Positions 17,629 to 26,910 of a DNA stretch of 64,000 nucleotides are shown in pieces. The DNA is from Sphingomonas turrisvirgatae (GTDB lineage Bacteria > Pseudomonadota > Alphaproteobacteria > Sphingomonadales > Sphingomonadaceae), in the NCBI RefSeq assembly GCF_001721295.1, contig NZ_MDDS01000057.1, positions 1-64,000 of the forward strand, written 5' to 3'. A program made the translations under genes and the position numbers. The stretch's first letter is position 1, and every line of letters begins with the position of its first letter. Below the pieces are notes generated by a model that was not told the origin of the DNA, searched no databases, and was given only the letters and a program-made list of their open reading frames with translations.

Positions 17629-20433
17629 ATGCGCCATCTTGGGAATCGCCATACAGCCACGCGCTTCGCGCTTTCGGTCCGTTACTTCATGCGTGGCGCT
17701 TCGATCTGTGCTCTGGCTGCAGCCTCCGTTCCGGCCCTGGCGCAGTCCGATGATGCGCCGCCCAGCGATCCGGAACAGCAGGCGAGAAGCGAAACGGACA
17801 ATTCGATCGTGGTGACCGGTATCCGGCATAGCCTTTCGGGCGCGAGAAACATCAAGCGCAATACCGATCAGTTCGTGGATGCGGTTGTCGCAACGGACAT
17901 CGGCAAACTGCCCGACGCAAATATCGCGGAGTCGCTTCAAAGGGTTTCGGGCGTGCAACTCGATCGCGGCATTGGCGAAGGTTCCAACATCTCGATTCGT
18001 GGGCTCCGCAACAACATCATCCTCGTCAACGGACGCGAGATTAACGATGCCGGTGGTCGGGGCAGCAGAGGGCCGGACACCATTGACACAGGCTCTTACA
18101 GCCTCCTGTCCATGCTTCCGTCCGAGCTGGTTTCCCGCCTGGAAGTGACGAAGCTAGCCGGGGCGGACATGATCGAAGGCGGTGTTGGCGGTGTGGTGAA
18201 TATCATTACTGCCAAGCCGCTCGACAGATCGGGGTTCCGGGGGTCTGCCAGCCTCGAGGCCAAATATCACGATCTTTCCGGCGAATTGGGAGGCAAGGGC
18301 TCGTTTCTCGTTTCCGACACGTTCGCGAGCGACACGATCGGACTGCAGCTCAGCGGTACATATGGCAAGGCGGCCATACGTGAAGACGGGTTCCAAACCT
18401 TTAGCGGCTATGCCCGTCTCGACTTTCTCAATCGTCTGAATTTCACCGACATCAACGCTAGCAACGCCGTTACCGGGCCGGATGGGCAATTACTCGATCC
18501 TGACCCTAACGGCGATGGCGTTCTGGGTGTCTATCACTCCGATCCGCGGTTTTGGCAGATCGACGATGCCAAGACCCGCGCCGGTCTGAACTTCGTGGCG
18601 CAGTGGAGTCCGAGCGGTTCGTTCGGCCTCACCTATGACGCTCTTTTCTCCCATGTGAAATCGGACCGCGAACGGCGCTGGCTATCGAACACGATGGCGC
18701 TCTCTCGCCACACAAATGCCGTCCTGAACGAGGACGAAGTGCTGGTAAGCGGGGAAGTTGATGCGCTGCTTCTGACGAATGTGGAGTACGGGAGGTTCTC
18801 GAACCAGATCTTCACGCACGCGCTGACCGCCGATTGGGACATCAACGACAGGCTGAACGTGAAGGCAGAAGTGTCTGGCAATATGTCCGAAAGCTCATTC
18901 AACCAGAACTACTTCCGTATGAGCAACACGAGAAGGTTTTTGACACCTTATGACTTTACGCAAGACGTTCCGGCTATCGGAATAAATGGCGATGCCCTAA
19001 AAGATCGTGATTCGATGATAATGGACGTTGTATTCGATACGTTCGGCAAGAATACGACGGACGAGCTGGCGCTCCGCCTCGATTTCGACCACGAGCTCAG
19101 TCAAGCACTCACGCTCGAGTATGGGGCGCGCTTCTCCGCCATCGAAACAAACTTCACGCGGACCGAGCGCGATATAAGGCCAGGTGTTGCCGCCTCGGAG
19201 CTGCAGGATGCCGGGTTTCTGGAGGTTTGGGATAGTCCGGACTTTTTCGCCGGCGAAGCTTCGGGTCTGACGCGCAGCTACATCACATTGAACGAGAGCG
19301 TTAAGGCGGGCGTCTGCACCGCGATGGAAGATTTCTTCCGGGGTCACTCCAGTCCCGCGGTCGTTACCGCGTTCGAAAGTGGTCGCGGCGGCACGTTAGG
19401 CTGCGATACGTCTGCTCCCAGCGGGGTCAATAAAGTCAAAGACAAGTTCATTTCGGCATATGCGAAAATGAATTACAATATAAGCCTAGGCTCAATGCCC
19501 GTTTCTGGAAATATCGGCCTTCGTTATGTCGACCGAAATCTGACGACTTTGGGATCCATCACTATAGACGGCGTACCGGAACCGTTGGCCGTAGATGTTC
19601 ACCAATCCGATTTCCTTCCTTCGTTCGTCGCGAAGTTCGAGCTGGCGGATAACCTGATTGCCCGCATTGGCGCGGCAAAGGTCCTGGCGTGGCCCAATAC
19701 AGCCGCTGCCCGCAACGATCTGTTTATCTTCGCAAACGGCACCGGACGGGGCGGATCGCCCGAACTGGAGCCCTTCCGCGCCAACCAGTTTGACATTTCG
19801 CTGGAATATTACTTCGCGCGCGATTCACTGCTTTCGCTTGCCTACTTCAGGAAGAACATCGATTCTTTCATCATCAGCTCGTCCGATATTGAGCAGGTGC
19901 CCGAATTCCTGAACGAAGACGGGGCCGTGACCAATCAGGCGCTGATCACCCGGCAGATTAACGGTGATGGTGGGACCATCAGCGGCTTCGAAGCTCTTTA
20001 CCAGCAAAGCTTCTCGATGCTGCCATCCCCGCTTGATGGACTGGGTGCGATGGCGACTTATTCCTACATCGACAGTTCAACGCCTTTCAAAGACCCGTTC
20101 GGCACGACCCTGCCGATCGCTGGCTTGTCGAAGCATAATGTCAACCTCGTCGCCTTCTGGGAAAAGGGCCCTGTCGGACTTCGGGCCGCCTATAACTGGC
20201 GCGACGAGTATCTCACCAGCCTGGGCTTCGAAGGGACCGGCATCTACGACGATGCCTATGCCGACCTGTCTTTCACCGCCTATTGGAACGTAACTGACCG
20301 GGTGAAAGTGAACTTCGAGGCGATCAACCTCACCAACGAACGCCGTCGGCAATACAATACCGTCAAAAGCGCAACGAGAAGCATCGTGGAATATGGGCCG
20401 TCCTACGCCCTGAGCCTATCGCTCGATTTCTGA
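17629..20433 (+). CDS. TonB-dependent outer-membrane receptor of locus 2
   Basis: A 934-residue receptor. GGGAGAG precedes the start. The signal peptide ends at ASVPALAQ, followed by a TonB-box-like SIVVTGI, a plug domain (VDAVVATDIGKLPDANIAESLQRVSGV, ISIRGLRNNIILVNGREI) and a barrel ending in YALSLSLDF with the terminal Phe typical of outer-membrane proteins. It is distinct from receptor 1 (about 330 residues shorter), so the two probably take up different oligosaccharides. It is followed after 138 bases by the GH2 gene on the same strand, with a hairpin between them. Regulation by the IclR-type operator just upstream is likely. Confidence 0.92.
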   Translation: MRHLGNRHTATRFALSVRYFMRGASICALAAASVPALAQSDDAPPSDPEQQARSETDNSIVVTGIRHSLSGARNIKRNTDQFVDAVVATDIGKLPDANIAESLQRVSGVQLDRGIGEGSNISIRGLRNNIILVNGREINDAGGRGSRGPDTIDTGSYSLLSMLPSELVSRLEVTKLAGADMIEGGVGGVVNIITAKPLDRSGFRGSASLEAKYHDLSGELGGKGSFLVSDTFASDTIGLQLSGTYGKAAIREDGFQTFSGYARLDFLNRLNFTDINASNAVTGPDGQLLDPDPNGDGVLGVYHSDPRFWQIDDAKTRAGLNFVAQWSPSGSFGLTYDALFSHVKSDRERRWLSNTMALSRHTNAVLNEDEVLVSGEVDALLLTNVEYGRFSNQIFTHALTADWDINDRLNVKAEVSGNMSESSFNQNYFRMSNTRRFLTPYDFTQDVPAIGINGDALKDRDSMIMDVVFDTFGKNTTDELALRLDFDHELSQALTLEYGARFSAIETNFTRTERDIRPGVAASELQDAGFLEVWDSPDFFAGEASGLTRSYITLNESVKAGVCTAMEDFFRGHSSPAVVTAFESGRGGTLGCDTSAPSGVNKVKDKFISAYAKMNYNISLGSMPVSGNIGLRYVDRNLTTLGSITIDGVPEPLAVDVHQSDFLPSFVAKFELADNLIARIGAAKVLAWPNTAAARNDLFIFANGTGRGGSPELEPFRANQFDISLEYYFARDSLLSLAYFRKNIDSFIISSSDIEQVPEFLNEDGAVTNQALITRQINGDGGTISGFEALYQQSFSMLPSPLDGLGAMATYSYIDSSTPFKDPFGTTLPIAGLSKHNVNLVAFWEKGPVGLRAAYNWRDEYLTSLGFEGTGIYDDAYADLSFTAYWNVTDRVKVNFEAINLTNERRRQYNTVKSATRSIVEYGPSYALSLSLDF

Positions 20434-20439
20434 CTGGCC

Positions 20440-20464
20440 GGATCGCCCCTTGATGGGGCGATCC
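20440..20464 (+). terminator. Hairpin after TonB receptor 2
   Basis: A perfect 10-bp stem GGATCGCCCC/GGGGCGATCC with loop TTGAT starts 7 bases after the receptor stop, followed by GCCTTCGTTTCT. It lies between receptor and GH2, like the hairpin at 8339 between receptor 1 and halogenase 2. It is probably a partial terminator or mRNA 3'-end stabiliser. Confidence 0.6.
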
Positions 20465-20571
20465 GCCTTCGTTTCTAGGCCTATCGGGGCCGGGATCAGA
20501 GTGCCGGTGGAAACGCGCTTGCCATCGACCCCAGCGAACCGGCACCTCATTCGTTTATTCGGAGCTAGTGC

Positions 20572-23442
20572 ATGTCGCTGAAAGATCTTCGCCTCTTCCG
20601 AAATCTCGTAGCTTCTACGCTGGCGCTTCTGGCGGCGTTTGCAATGCCCCATGCCGCTTACCCGCAAGGCACCGCCGCGCGAGCGACCGAGGTGGTCGAC
20701 CTGCACGGCAAATGGGCCTTCACGATCGATCCTTATCGAGCAGGCGTCGATGCGGGATTTTGGACGGCGCGGTACGACGACACCTCGTGGGACAAGATTG
20801 ACGTTCCTGGGGTTTGGGACACCTACGACCGCTATCACGATTACACAGGCGATGCCTGGTATCGTTTTGCATTCGATACCGATCGATCGTGGGACGGGCA
20901 GAATGTGCGCCTCGTTTTCGATAGCATCTATCATGACTCGGAAATCTGGTTGAACGGCCGAAAGCTCGGTGAAAACAACCTCGGCTGGATACCGTTCAGC
21001 TTCGATGTGGACGAGCATCTGGCTCCGCGGGGGCACAAAAACGTCGTTGCCGTGCGCGTGAGCAACCGCTTCAATCGCGGCGCGGTGTGGAACTGGGGGG
21101 GCATCAGGCGCCCGGTATACCTGGAGGTCGCGCCACAAACGCGCATCGAGAAGGTTTATGTAACGCCGATGCCCGACCTTCAAACCGGTCGGGCGACGGT
21201 CGCGTTCCGAACGGCCGTGACCAATGATCGGCCTCAAAGCGTTTCCGCGGGCGTGGATTTGCAGATTCTTCGCGAAGGAGCGGTCGTTCACCGGGTTGCG
21301 GCCACCAGCCTGGCCAGCATCGCTTCGGGAAACACCGCGAATTTCAACCAGACCATCGAATTGCCCAAGGAACTGGTGGCTCTCTGGCATTTCAACGACC
21401 CCAACCTCTACACGATCGAGGCCACCCTTCGGGTAAACGGGACTCCGGCGCACTCGGTCTCGGACCGTTTCGGGATCCGCAAGGTCGAGGTGAGAGGTGA
21501 GGCGCTTTATCTCAATGGCGAGAAGGTGCGTCTCGTCGGGTTGAACATGGTTCCCGAAGACCGGTTTTCAGGCAACGCGCTGCCGCTCTCGCGGATCAAG
21601 GAAGACGTCGATCTTCTCAAATCCATGAGTGCCAACTTCGCCCGGCTTTCCGGCCCCGTTCTGCCGAAGGAGTATGTGAGCTATCTGGATGAAGTCGGGT
21701 TCCTTCTGGTCGAAGAAGTCGGTCTGTGGGGCAAGGATCGCTTGGTCGATCCGGATCACCCCTTACCCCGTAAGTGGCTCGAACGGCTGATCGACGATCA
21801 TTACAACCACCCTTCGGTGATCGCGTGGAGCGTCGGCAACGAAATCGGGGACTTGACGAAGAATCCCAAAGCTAACGAATACGTCAAAGCCGCCACCGAA
21901 TATGCGCGCGAACTCGATCCGACGCGTCTAGCAGTGTACATCTCCTTTTCGGCGGACTTTCAGGATAATGATCCGGCACAATATTCGGACATCGTCATGT
22001 TCAATAAATACAAGGACCATGCCGAGCGTCTGGAGGTGGTTCACAAATACCACGAGGGTAAGCCGATATTTTTCTCCGAAATCGGGATGAGCCTCGATTC
22101 AGAAGATCCGAACCTGTCGTTTATCGACCCATCCGCCATGATGGCCGATCTGCGCAAATTTCCCTATCTCATCGGAACGTCGTATTTCGCATTTTCAGAC
22201 TATCGCAGCAACTGGATCGACAGCAAGCCGACCTGGACGACGCCTCTTTCCGAAAACCGGACCTGGGGCGTGCTGACCGCCTATCGCAAGCCGAAACGGG
22301 CCTTTTACGATATTCAGCGGTTCTATGCTCCTGTCGAAACGTTCGAACTGGACGAAAATGGCGTGGGCTCTTACACGGCTCGTATAAAGCCGCGGGGGCG
22401 TGATACATTCCCTTCCTATTCCATGGCGGATTACCGGCTCGCCTGGGTGGCGAAAGACATCGAAGGGAAGGCGGTTTCCGCCGGGATCGTCCCTATTCCC
22501 GAACTCGATCCCGGGGCCCCGCAAATCGAACTTCCCATCAGGACAACCGCAAACTTTGCCCGGCTTTCTCTCAACCTGCTCGATCCGTCGGGCTACCGGG
22601 TTCATTCGACCAACAAGGATGTGGTTGCTCCCCTGCCGCCCAAGGTCCGGGCAGTGCATACGTCCGTCGATACGATACGCGTGACGTTCGAGCCGTCACC
22701 CACAGCCGCGGAACATCAACTGATCGCTATCGCCCCTGACGGGACGCGGCACGAGAGCCCGCCGACCATCAACGACTTTGTCGAGATCGCGAAGCTCTCC
22801 CCGGAAACGATGTACAGGCTCGAGCTTCGCGCCCTGAACGGCGCAGGATCGAGCGCGCTGGCCCAAGTCGGGCTCGAGGCGAGCACCAGCCCGGACGAAC
22901 TGCCCCCGGTGATCTGGGACACGTTCGGCCGCAAGGATGCATTCCATATCGGCTTTTCGTCGGACATTCGCGATTTCAGGTACGAGATCCGATATGGCGT
23001 GGCACCCGGCAATTACCTCCGGTCCCACCTCATCGAAACACACGGTGCAACTCGCGTTCCGGCCATCAAGCCGGGGGCCGATCATTATTTCCAGCTCCGG
23101 AGGCTGGTGCGCGGCAGCGTCGACAGCGAATGGACTGCCGAGCGCAAGGTAGCTCTGGAGGGCGATGCCGGACTTCCCCCACCTGCCAACGCGTTTGCCA
23201 TACGCTACGATGGCGGCATCGTGGTCGCTTTCGATCCATTGCCCGGCGCGACAAGCTACGTCATCCGCGCGCGGGGCAAGGGCGGTGTCTCGGTAAAGAC
23301 GCGCCTTGCATACTCGCCCTTCGTAACGATCGAGAATGTTGAACTGCGCAATGCTTCCGGCTTAACCATCGCAACAGTTGACAATGAAGGAAAGCTCGGT
23401 GTTGCAGCGCCACTTCCCATTGTGGGGGCACGGGCAGACTGA
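20572..23442 (+). CDS. GH2 family glycosidase (beta-galactosidase-like) with C-terminal Fn3-like domains
   Basis: A 956-residue exported GH2 enzyme; GGAG precedes the start. After a signal peptide (LVASTLALLAAFAMPHAAY) come the GH2 sugar-binding domain (LHGKWAFTIDP, DAWYRFAFD, NGRKLGENNLGWIPF), the immunoglobulin-like domain and the TIM barrel (about residues 310-590). The acid/base is Glu424 in WSVGNEIGD and the nucleophile Glu503 in FFSEIGMS. About 300 further residues form beta-sandwich, fibronectin-III-like repeats (VRAVHTSVDTIRVTFEPSP and later copies). GH2 members cleave terminal beta-galactose, glucuronic acid or mannose. A beta-galactosidase acting on agar or porphyran oligosaccharide ends fits this locus but is inference. 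Expected to be periplasmic. Confidence 0.85.
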   Translation: MSLKDLRLFRNLVASTLALLAAFAMPHAAYPQGTAARATEVVDLHGKWAFTIDPYRAGVDAGFWTARYDDTSWDKIDVPGVWDTYDRYHDYTGDAWYRFAFDTDRSWDGQNVRLVFDSIYHDSEIWLNGRKLGENNLGWIPFSFDVDEHLAPRGHKNVVAVRVSNRFNRGAVWNWGGIRRPVYLEVAPQTRIEKVYVTPMPDLQTGRATVAFRTAVTNDRPQSVSAGVDLQILREGAVVHRVAATSLASIASGNTANFNQTIELPKELVALWHFNDPNLYTIEATLRVNGTPAHSVSDRFGIRKVEVRGEALYLNGEKVRLVGLNMVPEDRFSGNALPLSRIKEDVDLLKSMSANFARLSGPVLPKEYVSYLDEVGFLLVEEVGLWGKDRLVDPDHPLPRKWLERLIDDHYNHPSVIAWSVGNEIGDLTKNPKANEYVKAATEYARELDPTRLAVYISFSADFQDNDPAQYSDIVMFNKYKDHAERLEVVHKYHEGKPIFFSEIGMSLDSEDPNLSFIDPSAMMADLRKFPYLIGTSYFAFSDYRSNWIDSKPTWTTPLSENRTWGVLTAYRKPKRAFYDIQRFYAPVETFELDENGVGSYTARIKPRGRDTFPSYSMADYRLAWVAKDIEGKAVSAGIVPIPELDPGAPQIELPIRTTANFARLSLNLLDPSGYRVHSTNKDVVAPLPPKVRAVHTSVDTIRVTFEPSPTAAEHQLIAIAPDGTRHESPPTINDFVEIAKLSPETMYRLELRALNGAGSSALAQVGLEASTSPDELPPVIWDTFGRKDAFHIGFSSDIRDFRYEIRYGVAPGNYLRSHLIETHGATRVPAIKPGADHYFQLRRLVRGSVDSEWTAERKVALEGDAGLPPPANAFAIRYDGGIVVAFDPLPGATSYVIRARGKGGVSVKTRLAYSPFVTIENVELRNASGLTIATVDNEGKLGVAAPLPIVGARAD

Positions 23443-24033
23443 CGTCGCGCAGCCGTGCGAACGTGCCCCCCCCCCCCGCGCAACCTCCGGCTGCTAGCAA
23501 GCCGCCGGGCGAGAGCTGCACACTCCTTTACTCTTTGTTCTATGCGAGACCGGGCTTAGGGCAGCTTGGTTTGGACCATGGATCCTCCGACGATCGCGAA
23601 CGATCCGGCGACAGCCATGGTCGGTGCGGTGCCTCCGGGCGATCACTGAAAGCGCGACGATGATCGAGTCTTTTCGAAGCGATGCTGAGCGCAACGTTCG
23701 CGTTTCCGACGACTCCATGTCGCGGACTCGGGAATAAGCGCGAGCATGATCGAGGCAAGATTGAACGGATGCGGCACTCTAGCCAATGGCCGTTTCGCAA
23801 CACCGGCCGGCCTGATGTTCAAGCGAGACGACCGCGCAGTCCATTGGGATCAGCCCAAGCTGGCTGTCTTGCGCCATCTGCTCGATCGCGACAGTCACAT
23901 AAGTGGCCGTTGGCAAGCTCAAGCCTTAGACCGATCATCGGGCTTATCGTTCGAGTGCAAACGTCATATATGGCTGGTGTAAAGGGCTTACCGTAAGGCG
24001 CAGCAAAGGACCGCTTGCTCGCGACCCAAAGCC
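23443..24033. other. Intergenic region with a 12-base C run; no gene recognised
   Basis: About 590 bases between the convergent GH2 and SDR genes. Positions 23466-23477 are twelve consecutive C. Several open frames of 60-100 codons exist, but none has a ribosome site, a recognisable motif or a clear advantage over the others. It may hold decayed sequence. Confidence 0.45.
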
Positions 24034-24768
24034 TTAGACAACGCCGCCATCCACGATGATGGTTTGCGCGGTTATTGCGCGCGCGCTGTCCGAACTTAGC
24101 CACAGCGCGGTGGCGGCGATGTCTTCTGGCTGAATCAGCAGTGGGACGCATTGGATCGCTCGCGTGTCTGCAATCCATGCCTCGTCGACTTGGTCCAGCG
24201 CGCGCTGGGTGAATACCCGCCCCGGCGCGATTGCATTGACTCGTATATTGGCTCTGCCCAGATCGCGGGCCAGACCGCGCGTCAGCCCGATGATCCCGGC
24301 CTTAGCGGCATGATAGGCGGCGAGGTCGCCGGCAATCTTCATGAAGGCGGTGGAGCTCAAATTCACGATCGCCCCCCCGCGCGCAATCCGCATGCCGGGC
24401 GCGACCAGCCGCGCAAGATGCAGATGATGGTCAAGATTCAGCGCGAGCATCTCACGAAACAGATCCGGGTTGAGATCGTCGACGGGAATGCGGCGGTCGC
24501 TTCCCGCATTGTTGACCAGAACGGTCACGGGCCCGCGCGCGTCGATCGCCTGCGCAACCACCTGTGCCGTCGCATAGGCATCGGTGAGGTCACAGACCAG
24601 GGCGACCGCCTCGGGGGGCAAATCCTCATGTACCGTCTCGCTACGGTCGATCACAGTCACCCGGGCACGCGCGGCGGCAAAGCCACGGACGATCGCCCGT
24701 CCAATGCCCTGTGCACCACCCGAAACCAGAACATGCCGCCCGGTAAGTTCAGGGAAGACAGCGCTCAT
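24034..24768 (-). CDS. SDR-family sugar-acid dehydrogenase
   Basis: A 244-residue short-chain dehydrogenase. The start at 24768 (MSAVFPEL) overlaps the upstream stop as ATGA, which rules out the longer reading frame. The Rossmann motif is VSGGAQGIGRAI, with NNAGS, the catalytic Ser in VNLSST and YHAAK (Tyr/Lys). It is the last gene of the operon with MFS, KDGal kinase, aldolase and the enolase-superfamily enzyme. In known 3,6-anhydro-L-galactose pathways a dehydrogenase converts 2-keto-3-deoxy-L-galactonate to its 2,5-diketo form; this gene is the best local candidate, by context only. Its product could feed the KDG kinase at 48771. Confidence 0.8.
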   Translation of the reverse strand: MSAVFPELTGRHVLVSGGAQGIGRAIVRGFAAARARVTVIDRSETVHEDLPPEAVALVCDLTDAYATAQVVAQAIDARGPVTVLVNNAGSDRRIPVDDLNPDLFREMLALNLDHHLHLARLVAPGMRIARGGAIVNLSSTAFMKIAGDLAAYHAAKAGIIGLTRGLARDLGRANIRVNAIAPGRVFTQRALDQVDEAWIADTRAIQCVPLLIQPEDIAATALWLSSDSARAITAQTIIVDGGVV

Positions 24769-25949
24769 CGCGCCCGCCGCCATATGCCAATCTGCGTCAT
24801 CAACTCGAATGCCTGCGCATTCGGACGTACGCCGTGACCCGTCGTCTCGGGGATGTCGAACGCCCCCGCCTCGCACGTTGCGATGCCATCGAGCAGCGCG
24901 CCGTTGCGATGATAGATGGTGTGTTGAAACTCATGGCTGCTGGCGCCCGCCGCCAGCGACGCGCGCACGCTCGCCGCCATGAAGATGCCGAGGCCGATGG
25001 TGGCGTGCGGGATGATTTGCGCGCCCTGCCGATTGGCCAGCGCGGCGATGCGCATGAACTGGGTGATCCCGCTATGCCCCATTTCGGGCTGAACGATGCG
25101 GCAGCATTCGAGCCGTGTGCGATAATCCCATTCGGTCCGCCATTCTTCGCCAAGCGCGATCGAGTGGACCGCCTTATCCGCGATCCCGCGCTGGGCAGCA
25201 ATGTCCTCCGGCACGGTCGGCGCTTCAAGGAACCAGGGGCGATGAGGAACAAGCGCGCGGTCGAGCGCCAGCGTCTCGCTGGCAGTCAGCGTCCAGTGCA
25301 GATCAAGCGCGATCCGCTGATCCGCGCCAAGGCCGGCCCTCAGCGCCGCGATTTCACCGACGACATCGCCATTATCGGTGGCGCTGACCGGAATTTTAAC
25401 ACTGTCGAACCCGCGACACTGCCATTCGCGCCCCATCTCCACGCGCTGCGCGGTGGACGCGCCGGCAAGTCCGGACACATAGCAGGGCAATCGCCCTGCC
25501 CCCGCCCGTCCGAGGCTGGCTTGCAGGCTTTCACACCGGCGCCGCGCATGCAAATCCCACAGCGCAATATCGAGCGCGGCGAGCGTGTCCGCCAGATAAC
25601 CGCCCCAATAGCCGCGGTTGCGCTGCAACGCATAGGCAGCGTCCCAGAAATCCGACGGATTTTCGGGCGCGCGCGCACCCAGCAGCGGCCCGAACAATTC
25701 TCCGACGAGCTCGGCGACAATTTTCGGCGCGACCAGCCCATAGGTTTCGCCCCATCCTTCCGCGCCATTGGCGTCGACGATCCGGATGACGACCGAGCGA
25801 TCTGCGGTCGGATATACAGTACCGTTGAACCGGCGGACGAAATGATATTGGCCAAGCGCGACGTCGCGGTCATCGAGCGTGCCCATATAGGAGTCATCGC
25901 TGGGGCGGCGAAATTCGAATATTTCGATCAGATCGACAGGCTCAGCCAT
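24765..25949 (-). CDS. Enolase-superfamily sugar-acid enzyme, probable 3,6-anhydro-L-galactonate cycloisomerase
   Basis: A 394-residue mandelate-racemase-type enolase-superfamily member. It has an N-terminal capping domain and a barrel with metal ligands in IALDLHWT, WFLEAPTVPED and IALGEEW. A Lys at 185 (FDSVKIPV) and a His at 315 (IIPHATIGLG) form the acid/base pair expected of the mandelate racemase group, 130 residues apart. Enzymes of this group include galactonate dehydratase and the anhydrogalactonate cycloisomerase that turns 3,6-anhydro-L-galactonate into 2-keto-3-deoxy-L-galactonate. The agarase context favours the latter, but a dehydratase role is not excluded. It overlaps the upstream aldolase by 8 bases and the downstream SDR by 4. 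No dehydrogenase that would make its anhydrogalactonate substrate is in this window. Confidence 0.78.
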   Translation of the reverse strand: MAEPVDLIEIFEFRRPSDDSYMGTLDDRDVALGQYHFVRRFNGTVYPTADRSVVIRIVDANGAEGWGETYGLVAPKIVAELVGELFGPLLGARAPENPSDFWDAAYALQRNRGYWGGYLADTLAALDIALWDLHARRRCESLQASLGRAGAGRLPCYVSGLAGASTAQRVEMGREWQCRGFDSVKIPVSATDNGDVVGEIAALRAGLGADQRIALDLHWTLTASETLALDRALVPHRPWFLEAPTVPEDIAAQRGIADKAVHSIALGEEWRTEWDYRTRLECCRIVQPEMGHSGITQFMRIAALANRQGAQIIPHATIGLGIFMAASVRASLAAGASSHEFQHTIYHRNGALLDGIATCEAGAFDIPETTGHGVRPNAQAFELMTQIGIWRRAR

Positions 25950-26847
25950 CCGATTTTACTCCATTTACCGGCAGCCGCATAAAGTATTCCAAAACCAGTC
26001 GCCGCGTCACCTCATCGAGTTGCGGAAGTGGCTCGCGCACTTCGTCCGTCGCGATGATGCCGCGATGTTTCAGGACCAACTTGGTCAGGCGCATACGATA
26101 CGACGCCTGAAGCAACAGCAAGGGAAGGCTCGCCTGATATAGCTCGAAGGCTGCGTCACGTCGCCCTTCGCCATAGTCGCGCAGCATCGCGACGTGCAGT
26201 TCGAGCAATTCCATCGCGGGCATCGTCGCGATCACGCCGCGTTCAAGCTCCTCGAACAAAAATCGGGCGCCCCCGCCGCCGATGACACCGTCGAGCGCAT
26301 CGGCTCCGCTTGCAACCAGCGCACCGACCTTCGGCCCTGGCGGCACCGCTTCCTCCTTTACATAGCGAACCGCATCCACCGCACCTGCGATGTCCAGCAT
26401 CTCCTCGACCAAGAGGTCAGCCCCGCGCGGCTTAACCAGATTTTGCAGAATGATTGGAAGGCCGCCGGTCGCTGCCGCCAGCTCCTGATAGCAGCTGGCA
26501 TAGCCCTTCGCCGCCATGGTCGGCACGGCCATCGCCATTATTCCGGCCACCCCGGTTTTCGCCATCCATTTGGCATTTGCCACCATGTCGCCGAACTCTG
26601 CGGCATTGACGCCGCCAACCACTGCGATCCGTCCGGCCGCAGCCTCGACCACCGTGCGCATCGAGGCGCACCGTTCCACGTCATTCAGCTGAACGTCCTC
26701 GCTTGCCACGCCGGGATAGACGATCGCGCCTGCGCCGCAGCGCACAGCATAGTCCACCAATGCGTGAAGCGATGCATGATCAACTGCTAAATCGCGGGTG
26801 AACGGCGTCGGTACGACCGGCAACACTCCGGCAAATCCTACATTCAA
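25942..26847 (-). CDS. DapA/NanA-family aldolase, probable 2-keto-3-deoxy-sugar-acid aldolase
   Basis: A 301-residue class I (Schiff base) aldolase of the dihydrodipicolinate synthase family. LPVVPTPFTRD opens the barrel; the Schiff-base lysine is Lys164 in VRYVKEEAVPPGPK. The usual GTTGE loop is replaced by YPGVASEDVQL, showing a non-DapA substrate. Family members in sugar-acid operons cleave 2-keto-3-deoxy acids to pyruvate plus an aldehyde. It lies in an operon between the KDGal kinase and the cycloisomerase-like gene, overlapping the latter by 8 bases, so KDGal or a derivative is the likely substrate. A dehydratase role, as in some 5-dehydro-4-deoxyglucarate dehydratases of the same family, is the alternative. 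Confidence 0.8.
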   Translation of the reverse strand: MNVGFAGVLPVVPTPFTRDLAVDHASLHALVDYAVRCGAGAIVYPGVASEDVQLNDVERCASMRTVVEAAAGRIAVVGGVNAAEFGDMVANAKWMAKTGVAGIMAMAVPTMAAKGYASCYQELAAATGGLPIILQNLVKPRGADLLVEEMLDIAGAVDAVRYVKEEAVPPGPKVGALVASGADALDGVIGGGGARFLFEELERGVIATMPAMELLELHVAMLRDYGEGRRDAAFELYQASLPLLLLQASYRMRLTKLVLKHRGIIATDEVREPLPQLDEVTRRLVLEYFMRLPVNGVKSDG

Positions 26848-26910
26848 CTCTTTTCCCCATTCTCAAGTCATACGATGCTACATGGCAGATTTCGGTACCG
26901 ACTCTTTCGG

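Noticed and set aside
23368..23384. Operator-like ATCGCAACAGTTGACAA near the end of the GH2 gene
   Set aside because: It lies within coding sequence far from any start, and only one arm matches well; likely chance.
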